Positions 16,793-25,026 are shown, counted from the stretch's first letter. The stretch is 64,000 nucleotides of DNA from an uncultured Oscillospiraceae bacterium (GCA_947588605.1 CANPYK010000005.1:1-64000); one strand, 5' to 3'. The notes: generated by a model not told the origin, from the letters alone. Translations and numbers: made by a program.

Positions 16793-17605
16793 ATGACCAG
16801 TTGGGAAGAGGAATATGAGAAACAGGCCGCCCGGGAGGACGAGCTTTACCGCCGGAGACTGGCGGCGGAGGCGCGCCGTCGCGCCCATCGAAGGAAGCTT
16901 CTGCTGTTGGCGGCGGTATTGGCGCTTTTCATCGCCGTCACCGTCCTCATCGTGGTCATGACCGTCCACAGCGCCGGCTCCAGCCGGGATCGGGACCGGG
17001 ACGAGGACGATACCCCCTCCACGCAGACGGAGCCCAAAAAGGATCCCCACGAGACGAAGCCGGAGAAGACGGAGCCGGACAAGACCCTGCCGCAGGACAT
17101 CGAGATCCCGGACTGGATCACCGTGGACCTCCTGCCCCTCAACGAGTATTCCCGCCCCGGCGACCCTCTGGAGGTGGTCAACGGTGTGGTGGTCCACTAC
17201 GTGGGCAACCCCAACACCACCGCTAAGCAGAACAGGTCCTACTTCGCAAACCTGGCCACGACCCATGAGACCTCCGCCAGCAGCCATTTCCTGATTGGCC
17301 TGGACGGTGAGATCCTCCTGATCGTGCCCCTTAATGAGATCAGCTACTGCTCCACCATCCGCAACCACGACACCATCGCCATTGAGTGCTGCCACCCGGA
17401 CGAGACGGGCAAATTCACCGAGGCCACCGAGGAGTCCCTGGTGAAGCTCCTCAAATGGCTGTGCGACGTCTACGACCTCGACCGCGACGACGTCATCCGC
17501 CACTATGACGTAGCCGGCAAGGTCTGCCCCAAATACTACGTCGACCACCCCGAAGCCTGGGAGGCCCTGAAGGACCGCGTCTTCCGCTGGAGCCTGTGGG
17601 GGTAA
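16793..17605 (+). CDS. Membrane-anchored N-acetylmuramoyl-L-alanine amidase (amidase_2/PGRP fold)
   Basis: A 270-residue type II membrane protein with a basic N terminus, one membrane helix (about 36-57), a charged linker rich in D, E, K and T (62-105) and an amidase_2 domain (about 125-265). Zinc ligands are visible as H135 in VVVHYVG, H237 in IRHYDVAGK and C245 in KVCPKYY, with catalytic-region E198 in IAIECCH. It should cut the MurNAc-L-Ala bond of peptidoglycan outside the membrane. It lies 100 bases after the SpoU gene, and no clear promoter was found. Confidence 0.88.
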   Translation: MTSWEEEYEKQAAREDELYRRRLAAEARRRAHRRKLLLLAAVLALFIAVTVLIVVMTVHSAGSSRDRDRDEDDTPSTQTEPKKDPHETKPEKTEPDKTLPQDIEIPDWITVDLLPLNEYSRPGDPLEVVNGVVVHYVGNPNTTAKQNRSYFANLATTHETSASSHFLIGLDGEILLIVPLNEISYCSTIRNHDTIAIECCHPDETGKFTEATEESLVKLLKWLCDVYDLDRDDVIRHYDVAGKVCPKYYVDHPEAWEALKDRVFRWSLWG

Positions 17606-17621
17606 AATTTACTCCCACCCC

Positions 17622-17651
17622 TTGACAACCAAGGCGGCGGGAGGGTATAAT
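17622..17651 (+). promoter_or_regulatory. Promoter of module B (rightward RNA)
   Basis: TTGACA (17622-17627), 18-bp spacer, TATAAT (17646-17651). It corresponds to the module A promoter at 1783-1811. Confidence 0.78.
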
Positions 17652-17657
17652 AGAGAC

Positions 17658-17810
17658 GGGCAAGGAGAGAGGGAGCGGCCGCACGCCTTCACCTGACAGC
17701 CTGGCCCGAGATACTGGGATTTGTGATCTTCACTGCAACAAACCTGTCACAGCAAAGATCAAAGACCGTTCGCTCTGGCTCAGCGGCGGTCTTTATCTTT
17801 ATCTTTTATT
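17658..17810 (+). ncRNA. Predicted small structured RNA of module B
   Basis: This second copy of the small RNA keeps its promoter, the inner stem in compensated form (CTG with CAG in place of CCG with CGG) and the AAAGACCG/CGGTCTTT terminator followed by T-rich sequence. It appears intact although the opposing peptide gene is broken. Ends are inferred. Confidence 0.55.
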
Positions 17811-18032
17811 ACCTGGACTTGGATGGTGAATCTGTATCCATGGTAATGAAAGGTAAATGTAATACTAACATCTATTTAAAAGAAGACACCGAGCGGCGTG
17901 GATTTTTTGCGTCAGGCAAGGAAGACGCCGCAGGGAATACCCTTTGGTATTTCCAAGGCGGCTGACGCGGCATGACGCGAAAAAGACCGGCGCGAATGAC
18001 TTCTTTTAATTAGATATTAGTATAAAATACAT
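17778..18032 (-). pseudogene. Module B peptide gene, interrupted by a MITE
   Basis: The ATG at 18032 with its AAAGGAGGGG site and promoter (18127-18155) is intact. After three codons the frame enters the MITE and stops (MYFILISN). The rest of the peptide frame continues beyond the element (about 17778-17862) and would restore a peptide almost identical to that of module A. This is a disrupted copy of the 27-aa gene. Confidence 0.75.
17863..18022. mobile_element. MITE copy 2 (160 bp) inside module B
   Basis: This relative of the element at 2410-2568 has terminal inverted repeats starting TACTAACATCTA and ending TAGATATTAGTA, flanked by TAA on both sides (17860-17862 and 18023-18025). Module A carries the uninterrupted target with a single TAA at 2013-2015, so the boundaries and a 3-bp target duplication can be read directly. 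The internal sequence folds back on itself, and no protein is encoded. Confidence 0.9.
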
Positions 18033-18126
18033 CTACACACCCCCTCCTTTCGGAAAGAGTGGCCAGACCGTCGTATTGTCGGATCCGGCGCCAGCCGCGC
18101 CCTCCGCCCCTTGCGGGACTGACCGT

Positions 18127-18155
18127 ATTATACCGCCCACCGCAAATCTTGTCAA
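18127..18155 (-). promoter_or_regulatory. Promoter of the disrupted module B peptide
   Basis: On the minus strand: TTGACA (18150-18155), 17-bp spacer, TATAAT (18127-18132). It matches the module A promoter at 2105-2133. Confidence 0.75.
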
Positions 18156-18159
18156 CATT

Positions 18160-18266
18160 TTCCCGAAGCAGAACCCCCCGCATCGAATTCCGCGGAATTC
18201 GTTGCGGGGGGTCGCACGTATCCCCTTGGCATTTGAAGGCGCTCCACGCCTTCAAAGCCAGCTTAT
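18160..18266 (-). repeat. Gene-end repeat, copy T2 (partial)
   Basis: Follows the ackA stop. It keeps the TTTGAAGGC/GCCTTCAAA hairpin and the GAATTC-tipped stem (18173-18212, 17 of 18 pairs) but lacks the distal 'gtgacaaa' and A/T-flanked hairpins. Confidence 0.65.
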
Positions 18267-19456
18267 TTGCAAAGCTCGGCGGTATCCATGGCGATCATCA
18301 GCTCCTCATTGGTGGGGATGACGAAGACCTTGACCTTGGAGTCGGCGGCGGAGATCTCCTCCTTGCCGCGGGTGGCGTTGCAGTGGGGGCAGATCTTGAC
18401 GCCCATGTACTCAAGGCCGGAGGCGATGCGCATGCGCATGTCCGCGTCGTTCTCGCCTACGCCGGCGGTGAAGACGATGGCGTCCACCCCGCCCATGGCG
18501 GCGGCGTACGCGCCGATGTACTTCTTTACCTCGTAGGCGAACTTATCGAGAGCCAGGGCGGCGCGCTCGTTGCCCTCCTTGGCGGCGGCAGCCAGATCCC
18601 GGAAGTCGGAGCTGACGCCGGAGATGCCGAGGACCCCGGACTTCTTGTTGAGAACATTCAGCATCTCCTTGATGTCCCAGCCGTACCGGCCCATGAGGTA
18701 CTCCATGATGGTGGGGTCGATGTCGCCGGAGCGGGTGCCCATGGGGAACCCGGCGAGGGGCCCCAGGCCCATGGAGGTGTCCACCACCTTGCCGTCCACG
18801 ATGGCGGCGAGGCTGGAGCCGTTGCCCAGGTGGCAGGAGATGATCTTCGTCCCCTCGGGGTGACCCTCTTTCCCCAGCGCCCGGAGGGCCTGACCGGCGA
18901 TGTACTTGTGGCTGGTGCCGTGGAAGCCGTAGCGCCGCACGCCGTCCTTCTCATAATACTCGTAGGGCAGGGCGTAGATGTACGCCTTGGGGGGCATGGT
19001 CTGGTGGAAGGCGGTGTCGAAAACGGCCACCTGCTTTTTCCCCGGCATGGCCTCCATGCAGGCGCGGATGCCCATGAGGTTGGCGGGGTTGTGGAGGGGC
19101 CCGAAGGGGATGCACCGCTCGATGGCGGCGATGACGTCGTCGTCGATGAGGCAGGAGGCGGCGAACTCCGCGCCGCCGTGGACGACGCGGTGGCCCACGG
19201 CGTCGATCTCGTCGGTGGAGGCGATGACGCCGCACTCAGGGCTCACCAGGGCGTCCATGACGGCCTTGATGGCCTCGTTGTGGGTGGGCATGGGGATGTC
19301 GCGCTTCACGTCGTCCCGGCCGGGGACCTTGTGGGTGAGGCGGCCGTCGATGCCGATGCGCTCGCACAGGCCCTTGGCGAAGACGGCCCCGGAGTCGGAG
19401 TCCATGAGCTGGTATTTGAGAGAGGAGGAACCGGCGTTGATGACAAGAATTTTCAT
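18263..19456 (-). CDS. ackA: Acetate kinase
   Basis: A 397-residue cytosolic enzyme that transfers phosphate between acetyl phosphate and ADP, giving ATP and acetate in fermentation. It shows the N-terminal signature MKILVINAGSSSLKYQL, the catalytic-region VGHRVVHGG, FDTAFHQTMP, RRYGFHGTSHKY and the GDIDPTIMEY region. The start at 19456 is preferred over the ATG two codons upstream because GGGAAGG is spaced correctly. No pta gene is in the window. It is divergent from tmcAL with overlapping promoters, and gene-end repeat T2 follows the stop. Confidence 0.97.
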   Translation of the reverse strand: MKILVINAGSSSLKYQLMDSDSGAVFAKGLCERIGIDGRLTHKVPGRDDVKRDIPMPTHNEAIKAVMDALVSPECGVIASTDEIDAVGHRVVHGGAEFAASCLIDDDVIAAIERCIPFGPLHNPANLMGIRACMEAMPGKKQVAVFDTAFHQTMPPKAYIYALPYEYYEKDGVRRYGFHGTSHKYIAGQALRALGKEGHPEGTKIISCHLGNGSSLAAIVDGKVVDTSMGLGPLAGFPMGTRSGDIDPTIMEYLMGRYGWDIKEMLNVLNKKSGVLGISGVSSDFRDLAAAAKEGNERAALALDKFAYEVKKYIGAYAAAMGGVDAIVFTAGVGENDADMRMRIASGLEYMGVKICPHCNATRGKEEISAADSKVKVFVIPTNEELMIAMDTAELCK

Positions 19457-19471
19457 TTTCATTACCTTCCC

Positions 19472-19500
19472 TTGTAAATTTGTCGGCGCTGGGTTACAAT
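19472..19500 (+). promoter_or_regulatory. Promoter of tmcAL
   Basis: TTGTAA (19472-19477), 17-bp spacer, TACAAT (19495-19500). Confidence 0.6.
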
Positions 19501-19510
19501 AGATACGTCT

Positions 19511-19539
19511 ATTTTAATACAACTTCCCGTTTTAGACAA
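19511..19539 (-). promoter_or_regulatory. Promoter of ackA
   Basis: On the minus strand: TTGTCT (19534-19539), 17-bp spacer, TAAAAT (19511-19516). The divergent tmcAL promoter lies between it and ackA, so the two transcripts overlap at their 5' ends. Confidence 0.6.
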
Positions 19540-19566
19540 CACTTTTTTGCCGTTGGGGGAAATTTT

Positions 19567-20760
19567 ATGCAAATCACCGGGATCGTCTGCGAATATAACC
19601 CCTTCCACCTGGGCCACAGCTATCAGCTGGAGGCCGCGCGGCGCGCGGCCAACGAGGACTGCGCCGTGGTGTGCGTCATGAGCGGGAACTTCGTCCAGCG
19701 GGGGGAGCCGGCCGTTTTGCCCAAGGCGGCCCGGGCGGAAATGGCCGTCCGGTGCGGGGCGGACCTTGTGGCGGAGCTGCCCCTGCCCTGGGCGCTTTCG
19801 TCGGCGGAGCGGTTCGCCGACGGCGGCGTGGCGCTTTTGGAGGCCCTGGGCGCGGACAACCTCGCCTTCGGCGCGGAATGTCCCGACGTGTCGCGTCTCA
19901 AAGCCCTGGCGGAGGCGCTTTTGCGGGAGGAGACGGGAGCGCTCATCCGGGAAAAGCTTCGCGACGGCGTCTCCTACGCCGCGGCGCGGGAGCGGGCGCT
20001 TTGGGAGCTCGTCGGCCCGGACGCGGCGCTGCTGCGTGAGCCCAACAACATCCTGGCGGTGGAGTACATAAAGGCCGCGCTCAGGCGCGGCGCCGCCCTG
20101 CGCTTCACGGCGGTGGAGCGCTTTGGCGCTTTACACGACGGACCGGTAAAGGCCGGCGCGGCCAGCGCCGCCGCTATCCGGAAGCTTCTTCTCGCGGGTG
20201 ACGACCCGGCGCCGTTCCTGCCGGAGGCGGCGGCGGAAATATTGCGGCGGGAGATTGCCGCCGGCCGGGGGCCGGTGACCGTGGAGGCGGCGGAGGGGGC
20301 CATGCTGGCCCGGTTCAGGACCATGACGGAGGCGGATTTCGCGGCCCTGCCCGACGGGTCCGAGGGGCTGTGGCGGCGGTTCATGGAGGCCGCCAGGTCC
20401 GAGCCCACGCTGGAGGCGGTGCTGGTAAAGGCCAAGACGAAGCGCTACGCCCTTTCGCGCCTGCGGCGCATGGCCATGGCGGCGTACCTGGGCCTCACCG
20501 CCGACGCCCGGCCCGACGACCCGCCCTACATCCGCGTCCTGGCGGTGGGAGCGCGCGGCCGGGAGATTCTCCGCCGCGCGAAATTCCGGGGGACCCTCCC
20601 CGTCCTCACCAAGCCCGCCGCCGTCCGCAGGCTCTCCCCCGAGGCCCAATCCCTCTTCGCCCTGGAGTCCCGCGCCGCCGACCTCTACGCCCTCCTGTAC
20701 CCCTCCCCCGCCCAGCGCCAGGGCGGGAGCGAGTGGCGCACCGGGCCGGTGGTGGTGTGA
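19567..20760 (+). CDS. tmcAL: tRNA(Met) cytidine acetate ligase
   Basis: A 397-residue enzyme of the TmcAL family, which uses acetate and ATP to acetylate the wobble cytidine of elongator tRNA-Met. The nucleotidyltransferase-like N terminus reads MQITGIVCEYNPFHLGH with the HxGH motif (H14, H17). SGNFVQRGEPAVLPK and REPNNILAVEYIKA are further family signatures. ATG 19567 follows a GGGGGA site; the longer upstream frame overlaps the promoter. It is divergent from ackA, another acetate enzyme. Confidence 0.93.
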   Translation: MQITGIVCEYNPFHLGHSYQLEAARRAANEDCAVVCVMSGNFVQRGEPAVLPKAARAEMAVRCGADLVAELPLPWALSSAERFADGGVALLEALGADNLAFGAECPDVSRLKALAEALLREETGALIREKLRDGVSYAAARERALWELVGPDAALLREPNNILAVEYIKAALRRGAALRFTAVERFGALHDGPVKAGAASAAAIRKLLLAGDDPAPFLPEAAAEILRREIAAGRGPVTVEAAEGAMLARFRTMTEADFAALPDGSEGLWRRFMEAARSEPTLEAVLVKAKTKRYALSRLRRMAMAAYLGLTADARPDDPPYIRVLAVGARGREILRRAKFRGTLPVLTKPAAVRRLSPEAQSLFALESRAADLYALLYPSPAQRQGGSEWRTGPVVV

Positions 20761-21169
20761 GGGATCCCGGGCGGGTTTAGAACCCGCCCCTACAGTTTTG
20801 GATTGACCCCAACCAACGCCGTACGGGCCGCCGTCCCCGGCGACCCGCGTTGCAGGTTTCGGATTGCCCTCGTTAACCGCCGTACGGGCCGCCGCCCAGG
20901 TTGGCCCACGTCGCAGGGTTTGAATTGCCTCCGATGAACGCCGTAGGGGCCGCCTCTCTTGGCGGCCCGCGTTTCGATGACCTCCGATGTCGGTTGAATG
21001 GGACGACCTTCCATATCCCCTGTAGGGGCGGGTTCCAAACCCGCCCGTGCCACGTTGCGGGACGGGAACGGTTCCGATAAAACGGAAATAGGCGGCCCGT
21101 ACGGCGTTGATTGGAACGGGTCAAGTATCGAGGGGCGGGTCGCCGGGGACGGCGACCCCTACGCTCCCC
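20761..21169. repeat. Mosaic repeats between tmcAL and htpG
   Basis: No gene. It holds GGGCGGGTTTAGAACCCGCC (20769-20789), at least four 'cgccgtaggggccgcc' or 'cgccgtacgggccgcc' modules with partner arms, and the 'gcgggttccaaacccgcc' variant near 21028. They are spaced about 60 bases apart. Confidence 0.75.
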
Positions 21170-21344
21170 TCATCGATCATTTTTTCCGGCGGCATGTACG
21201 TCGGAAAAAATACCTTTTGTCAAATCGAGTGCGCGAGATTTGACAGCAGAAACTCCCTTGCTGAATTCCGCAGAATTCAGCAAGGGAGTTTCGCACGTTT
21301 CCCCTTTGGCAGGAAAATGGCGAAGCCATTTTTCGCCAGTTATA
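21170..21344 (-). repeat. Gene-end repeat, copy T3
   Basis: A full copy placed directly after the htpG stop. The GAATTC-tipped stem is perfect over 19 bp (21250-21268 with 21273-21291). The hairpin nearest the gene is AAAATGGC/GCCATTTT instead of TTTGAAGGC/GCCTTCAAA, so its structure is kept although its sequence differs. Confidence 0.72.
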
Positions 21345-23253
21345 GCAGCGCGCACACCGCCTCGGAGTACGCCGCCAGGTCCTCCACAGGCAGGCCCGCC
21401 AGGAGCTTGGCCTGGTCGCACAGCACCCGGGCGATCTTCCCGGCGCGGTCGCGGTCGGCCTCGAAGGCGGCGGTGAGGGAGGCGAAGGCGGGGTGGGCGG
21501 GGTTGAGCTCCAGGACCCGTTTGGCCCGGATCTTCTCCCCGGCCTCACCGGGCATCTGGCGGAAATAGCGCTCCATCTCCAGGGTGATCTCCCCCTCATA
21601 GGACATACACACGGCGGAGCTGACCAGGGACTTGGACAGCTTCACGTCCGCCACGTCGTCCTTCAGCGTCTCCTTCAGGAAGTCCAGGAGCTCCTTGGAT
21701 TTGCCGGCCGTCTCCTCCTGCTCGGCCTTCTCCTCCTCGGTCTCCAGCCCCAGGTCCCCGGCGGCGACGCTCTTGAGCTCCTTGTCGTCGTAGCTATAAA
21801 GCATCTGGACGGCGAACTCGTCGATGTCCTCGGTCATGTAGAGGAGCTCGTAGCCCTTGGCCTTGACCTGCTCATTCTGCGGAAGACCGGCGGCGGTGCG
21901 GAGACTGTCCGCGGCGGCGTAGTAGATGTACTTCTGCGCCTCGGGCATCCGGGAGACGTAATCCTTGAGAGTGGTGAGCTTTTCGTCGTTGGAGGAGTAG
22001 AATTTCAAAAGGTCCTTCAAAAGCTCCTTCTTCATCCCGTAGTCGCCCACGATGCCGTACTTGATCTGCCGGCCGAAGGCGGCCCAGAAGGTGTCGTACT
22101 TCTCGGGGTCGGCGCTCTGGAGCTTCAAAAGCTCCGCCTTGACCTTGTTCTCCAGATTCCCGGCGATGGTCTTGAGCTGCCGGTCGTGCTGGAGGATCTC
22201 CCGGGAGATGTTGAGGCTCAGGTCCGGCGAGTCCACCACGCCCCGCACAAAGCGGAAGCACTCCGGGAGAAGATCGGCGCAGGACTCCATGATCATCACG
22301 CCGGAGGAGTAAAGCGCCAGGCCCGGCTTATAATCGCGGCTATAGAAGTCGTAGGGCGCCTTGGCGGGGATGAACAGCAGCGCCCGGTAGCTCGTCAGTC
22401 CCTCGGCGTTGACGCGGATGACCGCCACCGGGTCCTCCGTGTCGTGGAACCGCTCCTTGTAGAAGGCGACGCACGCCTCGTCCGTGGCCTCGGTCTTGGA
22501 CCGCTGCCAGATGGGCACCATGGAATTGACTGTCTCCTCCTCGGTGTGCGTGACGGGCTCGGTCTTCTTGTGGCCGTGCTCGTCCGTCTCCTCCGTCTCC
22601 ACGTACTCCGTGTGCTCGATGTCCATGCGGATGGGGAAGCGCACGTAGTCGGAGTATTTTTTGATGAGCTCGCGGATTCTCCACGTCTCCAGGAATTCCC
22701 CGTAATGCTCCTCGCCGGCGTCGGGCTTAATGTGCATGACGACGTCCGTGCCCACGTCGGCCTTGTCGCACTCCGTGACGGTGTACCCGTCGGCGCCCTC
22801 GCTCTCCCACTTGTACGCCGCGTCCGCGCCGTAGGCCCGGGAGAGGACGGTCACCTTGTCGGACACCATGAACGCGGAGTAGAAGCCCACGCCGAACTGG
22901 CCGATGATGTCCACGTCGTCGTTTTCGCCCTTGTCCAGCTCGGATTTGAACTTAAAAGACCCCGAGTGGGCGATGACGCCCAGGTTCTCCTCCATCTCCT
23001 CCTTCGTCATGCCGATGCCGTTGTCGGAGACGGTGATCGTCCGCGCGTCCTTGTCCGGCACCACGCGGATGCGGAAATCCTCCCGGCTCAGCCCCACGTT
23101 CTGGTCCGTCAGCGCCTTGTACGCCAGCTTATCGATGGCGTCGGAGGCGTTGGAGATGATCTCCCGCAGGAAAATTTCCCGGTGGGTGTAGATGGAGTTG
23201 ATCATCAGATCCAGCAGCCGCTTGGATTCCGCTTTGAACTGTTTCTTTGCCAT
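21340..23253 (-). CDS. htpG: Hsp90-family chaperone HtpG
   Basis: A 637-residue cytosolic ATP-dependent chaperone. The N-terminal GHKL ATPase (1-215) shows EIISNASDAIDK (N35, D38) and DNGIGM (77-82). The middle domain contains FSLNISRE-like text (LSLNISREILQ), and a C-terminal dimerisation domain follows. It starts MAKKQFKAESKRLLDLM with a correctly spaced SD. It is third in a minus-strand run with thrH and mntP (18-base gap), which is unusual company for htpG. No heat-shock CIRCE element was seen nearby. Confidence 0.96.
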   Translation of the reverse strand: MAKKQFKAESKRLLDLMINSIYTHREIFLREIISNASDAIDKLAYKALTDQNVGLSREDFRIRVVPDKDARTITVSDNGIGMTKEEMEENLGVIAHSGSFKFKSELDKGENDDVDIIGQFGVGFYSAFMVSDKVTVLSRAYGADAAYKWESEGADGYTVTECDKADVGTDVVMHIKPDAGEEHYGEFLETWRIRELIKKYSDYVRFPIRMDIEHTEYVETEETDEHGHKKTEPVTHTEEETVNSMVPIWQRSKTEATDEACVAFYKERFHDTEDPVAVIRVNAEGLTSYRALLFIPAKAPYDFYSRDYKPGLALYSSGVMIMESCADLLPECFRFVRGVVDSPDLSLNISREILQHDRQLKTIAGNLENKVKAELLKLQSADPEKYDTFWAAFGRQIKYGIVGDYGMKKELLKDLLKFYSSNDEKLTTLKDYVSRMPEAQKYIYYAAADSLRTAAGLPQNEQVKAKGYELLYMTEDIDEFAVQMLYSYDDKELKSVAAGDLGLETEEEKAEQEETAGKSKELLDFLKETLKDDVADVKLSKSLVSSAVCMSYEGEITLEMERYFRQMPGEAGEKIRAKRVLELNPAHPAFASLTAAFEADRDRAGKIARVLCDQAKLLAGLPVEDLAAYSEAVCALL

Positions 23254-23271
23254 TTGTACCTTACTTCTTTC

Positions 23272-23838
23272 TTAAAAATGTATGACGTCCAGATGCTCTA
23301 AAAGTATCTTAAGTCCGATGAGGATGAGGATGACGCCGCCGGCGATCTCCGCCTTTTCGTGGAATTTGCCGCCCACCCGGTTGCCGAGATAGACGCCGCC
23401 CACGCCGAAGCCGAAGGTGGTGACGCCGATGACGGCCACGGAGGACCAGATATCCACCGAGAGAAAGGCGAAGGTGATGCCCACCGCCAGGGCGTCGATG
23501 CTGGTGGCGACGGCGAGGATCAGGAGCTCCTTGAAGCCGAAGGAGCCGCTCGTCTCCTCCTCCTTGCCAAAAAGCACCTCCCAGATCATCTTCCCGCCGA
23601 TGAAGGCGAGGAGGATGAAGGCGATCCAGTGGTCGATCTCGGTGATGTACGCCTCAAACTGCCGGCCCAGGAGCCAGCCGAGAAGGGGCATCAGCGCCTG
23701 AAAGCCCCCGAAGAAAAGCCCGGTCTTCATCGCGTCCCGCGCCCGGAGGTCCCGGGCGGACAGGCCCTTGCAGACGGAGACGGCGAAGGCGTCCATGGAG
23801 AGGCCCACGGCGGTGAGGAAAAGCTCCCAAAACCCCAT
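23272..23838 (-). CDS. mntP: Manganese efflux pump MntP
   Basis: A 188-residue membrane protein of the MntP (formerly DUF204) family with about six helices in two repeats. Each repeat carries an intramembrane acidic motif: SMDAFAVSVCKG in the first and TSIDALAVGITFA in the second. The ATG at 23838 lies one base from the thrH stop; an upstream in-frame extension has no similarity. No yybP-ykoY riboswitch was recognised, and expression probably comes from the thrH promoter. Confidence 0.92.
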   Translation of the reverse strand: MGFWELFLTAVGLSMDAFAVSVCKGLSARDLRARDAMKTGLFFGGFQALMPLLGWLLGRQFEAYITEIDHWIAFILLAFIGGKMIWEVLFGKEEETSGSFGFKELLILAVATSIDALAVGITFAFLSVDIWSSVAVIGVTTFGFGVGGVYLGNRVGGKFHEKAEIAGGVILILIGLKILLEHLDVIHF

Positions 23839-23839
23839 G

Positions 23840-24445
23840 TCAGCCCCCGATGGCGGCGCGGATGCCGGCCAGAAGCTCGTCAAAGCTCTCATAGGCCGGA
23901 AGGTCCGGGTTGTCGGCCTTTATCTTGTCCGTGCTGCGGAAAAGGAACCCGGCCTTACTGGCCCTGATCATGGCAAGGTCGTTGTAGCTGTCCCCGGCGG
24001 CCACCGTCTCGAACCCGCAGGACTGGAGGGCCCGGACGGTGGTGAGCTTGGAGTTTTCGCACCGCATCCGAAAGCCCGTGATCTCCCCGGAGGGGGCGAC
24101 GGTGAGCTCGTTGCAGAAAATAGCGGGCCAGCCCAGCTTGCGCATCAGGGGCGAAGCAAACTGGGTGAAGGTGTCCGAGAGGATGACGGCCTGCGTCTCG
24201 GCCCGGAGGGTATCGAGAAAATCCTTCGCGCCGGGGAGCGGGTCGATCTTGGCGATGACGTCCTGGATCTCACGAAGCCCCAGCCCGCGCTCCTTTAAGA
24301 TCGCCAGCCGGAAGGCCATGAGCTTATGATAATCCGGCTCGTCCCGGGTGGTGCGCCGCAGCTCCGGGATCCCGGACACCTCCGAAAACGCGATCCAGAT
24401 CTCCGGCACCAGCACGCCCTCCAGATCCAGGCAGACAATATTCAT
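23840..24445 (-). CDS. thrH: HAD phosphatase of ThrH type (phosphoserine phosphatase/homoserine phosphotransferase)
   Basis: A 201-residue HAD enzyme resembling ThrH. Motif I is CLDLEGVLVPE (D7, E9), with the ThrH-type glutamate at the second acidic site. LSDTFTQFASPLMRKLGWP is motif II and AAGDSYNDLAMI is motif III. In characterised relatives it dephosphorylates phosphoserine and can move phosphate to homoserine. It is first gene of the operon with mntP and htpG. Confidence 0.88.
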   Translation of the reverse strand: MNIVCLDLEGVLVPEIWIAFSEVSGIPELRRTTRDEPDYHKLMAFRLAILKERGLGLREIQDVIAKIDPLPGAKDFLDTLRAETQAVILSDTFTQFASPLMRKLGWPAIFCNELTVAPSGEITGFRMRCENSKLTTVRALQSCGFETVAAGDSYNDLAMIRASKAGFLFRSTDKIKADNPDLPAYESFDELLAGIRAAIGG

Positions 24446-24962
24446 AACGACACCTCGTTTTCAATGGCATTTCAGACTATTATACATCGTTTTTCTTGAT
24501 TTGCAAGGGGAAAAAGAGGGCGGGGGTGGGTGCGTTTTGCCGGAACCGCTCTGTCATCCAACGTTCGCTGCCCCCCTGCCCCCCTCCTACGAGGAGGGGG
24601 CTCCGGGACGGGGGCGGGTGCGGGTTATCGGGACCTCTCCGTCTCTCATCGTGGCACGGGCGGGTTTGGAACCCGCCCCTACGGGGGATATGGAAGGGTA
24701 TCTCATTCAAATGACGTGGGAGGTCATCGGAACACGGGCGGCCAAGAGAGGCCGCCCCTACGGCGTTGATGGAACGCAAATTAAAACTGTAGGGGCGGGT
24801 TCTAAACCCGCCCGTCCCCCCCGTCTCTCGTCCCCCCGTCCCCGCCGCGCGGGCAAATCAAAATTTGCGGCGAAGCCGCAACCTTTTTCGCCCCCTCCTC
24901 GCAGGGTGGGGCAGGGGGGCAGCGAAGGCGGAGGGTTCTGAGCCGTTTCGTCCGATTGCGGG
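24446..24962. repeat. Mosaic repeats before the BMP-domain gene
   Basis: Apart from the thrH promoter (24479-24506), this gap is made of the CTCCTACGAGGAGG module (about 24572-24603), GCGGGTTTGGAACCCGC (near 24661), a 'ggccaagagaggccgcc' module (near 24740), GCGGGTTCTAAACCCGC (near 24796) and a second GC-rich module near 24890-24935. Confidence 0.72.
24479..24506 (-). promoter_or_regulatory. Promoter of thrH-mntP-htpG
   Basis: On the minus strand: TTGCAA (24501-24506), 16-bp spacer, TATAAT (24479-24484). Confidence 0.65.
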
Positions 24963-24964
24963 GG

Positions 24965-24992
24965 TTGACAGGCTTGACAGATATGGTACAAT
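24965..24992 (+). promoter_or_regulatory. Promoter of the BMP-domain gene
   Basis: TTGACA (24965-24970), 16-bp spacer, TACAAT (24987-24992), 34 bases before the start codon. Confidence 0.7.
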
Positions 24993-25026
24993 CAGAACAT
25001 GAAACTGAACCCTTTGGGAGGAGCTT

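Noticed and set aside
23254-23900. Manganese-sensing yybP-ykoY riboswitch before mntP
   Set aside because: mntP begins one base from the thrH stop, so there is no leader in which such a riboswitch could fit.
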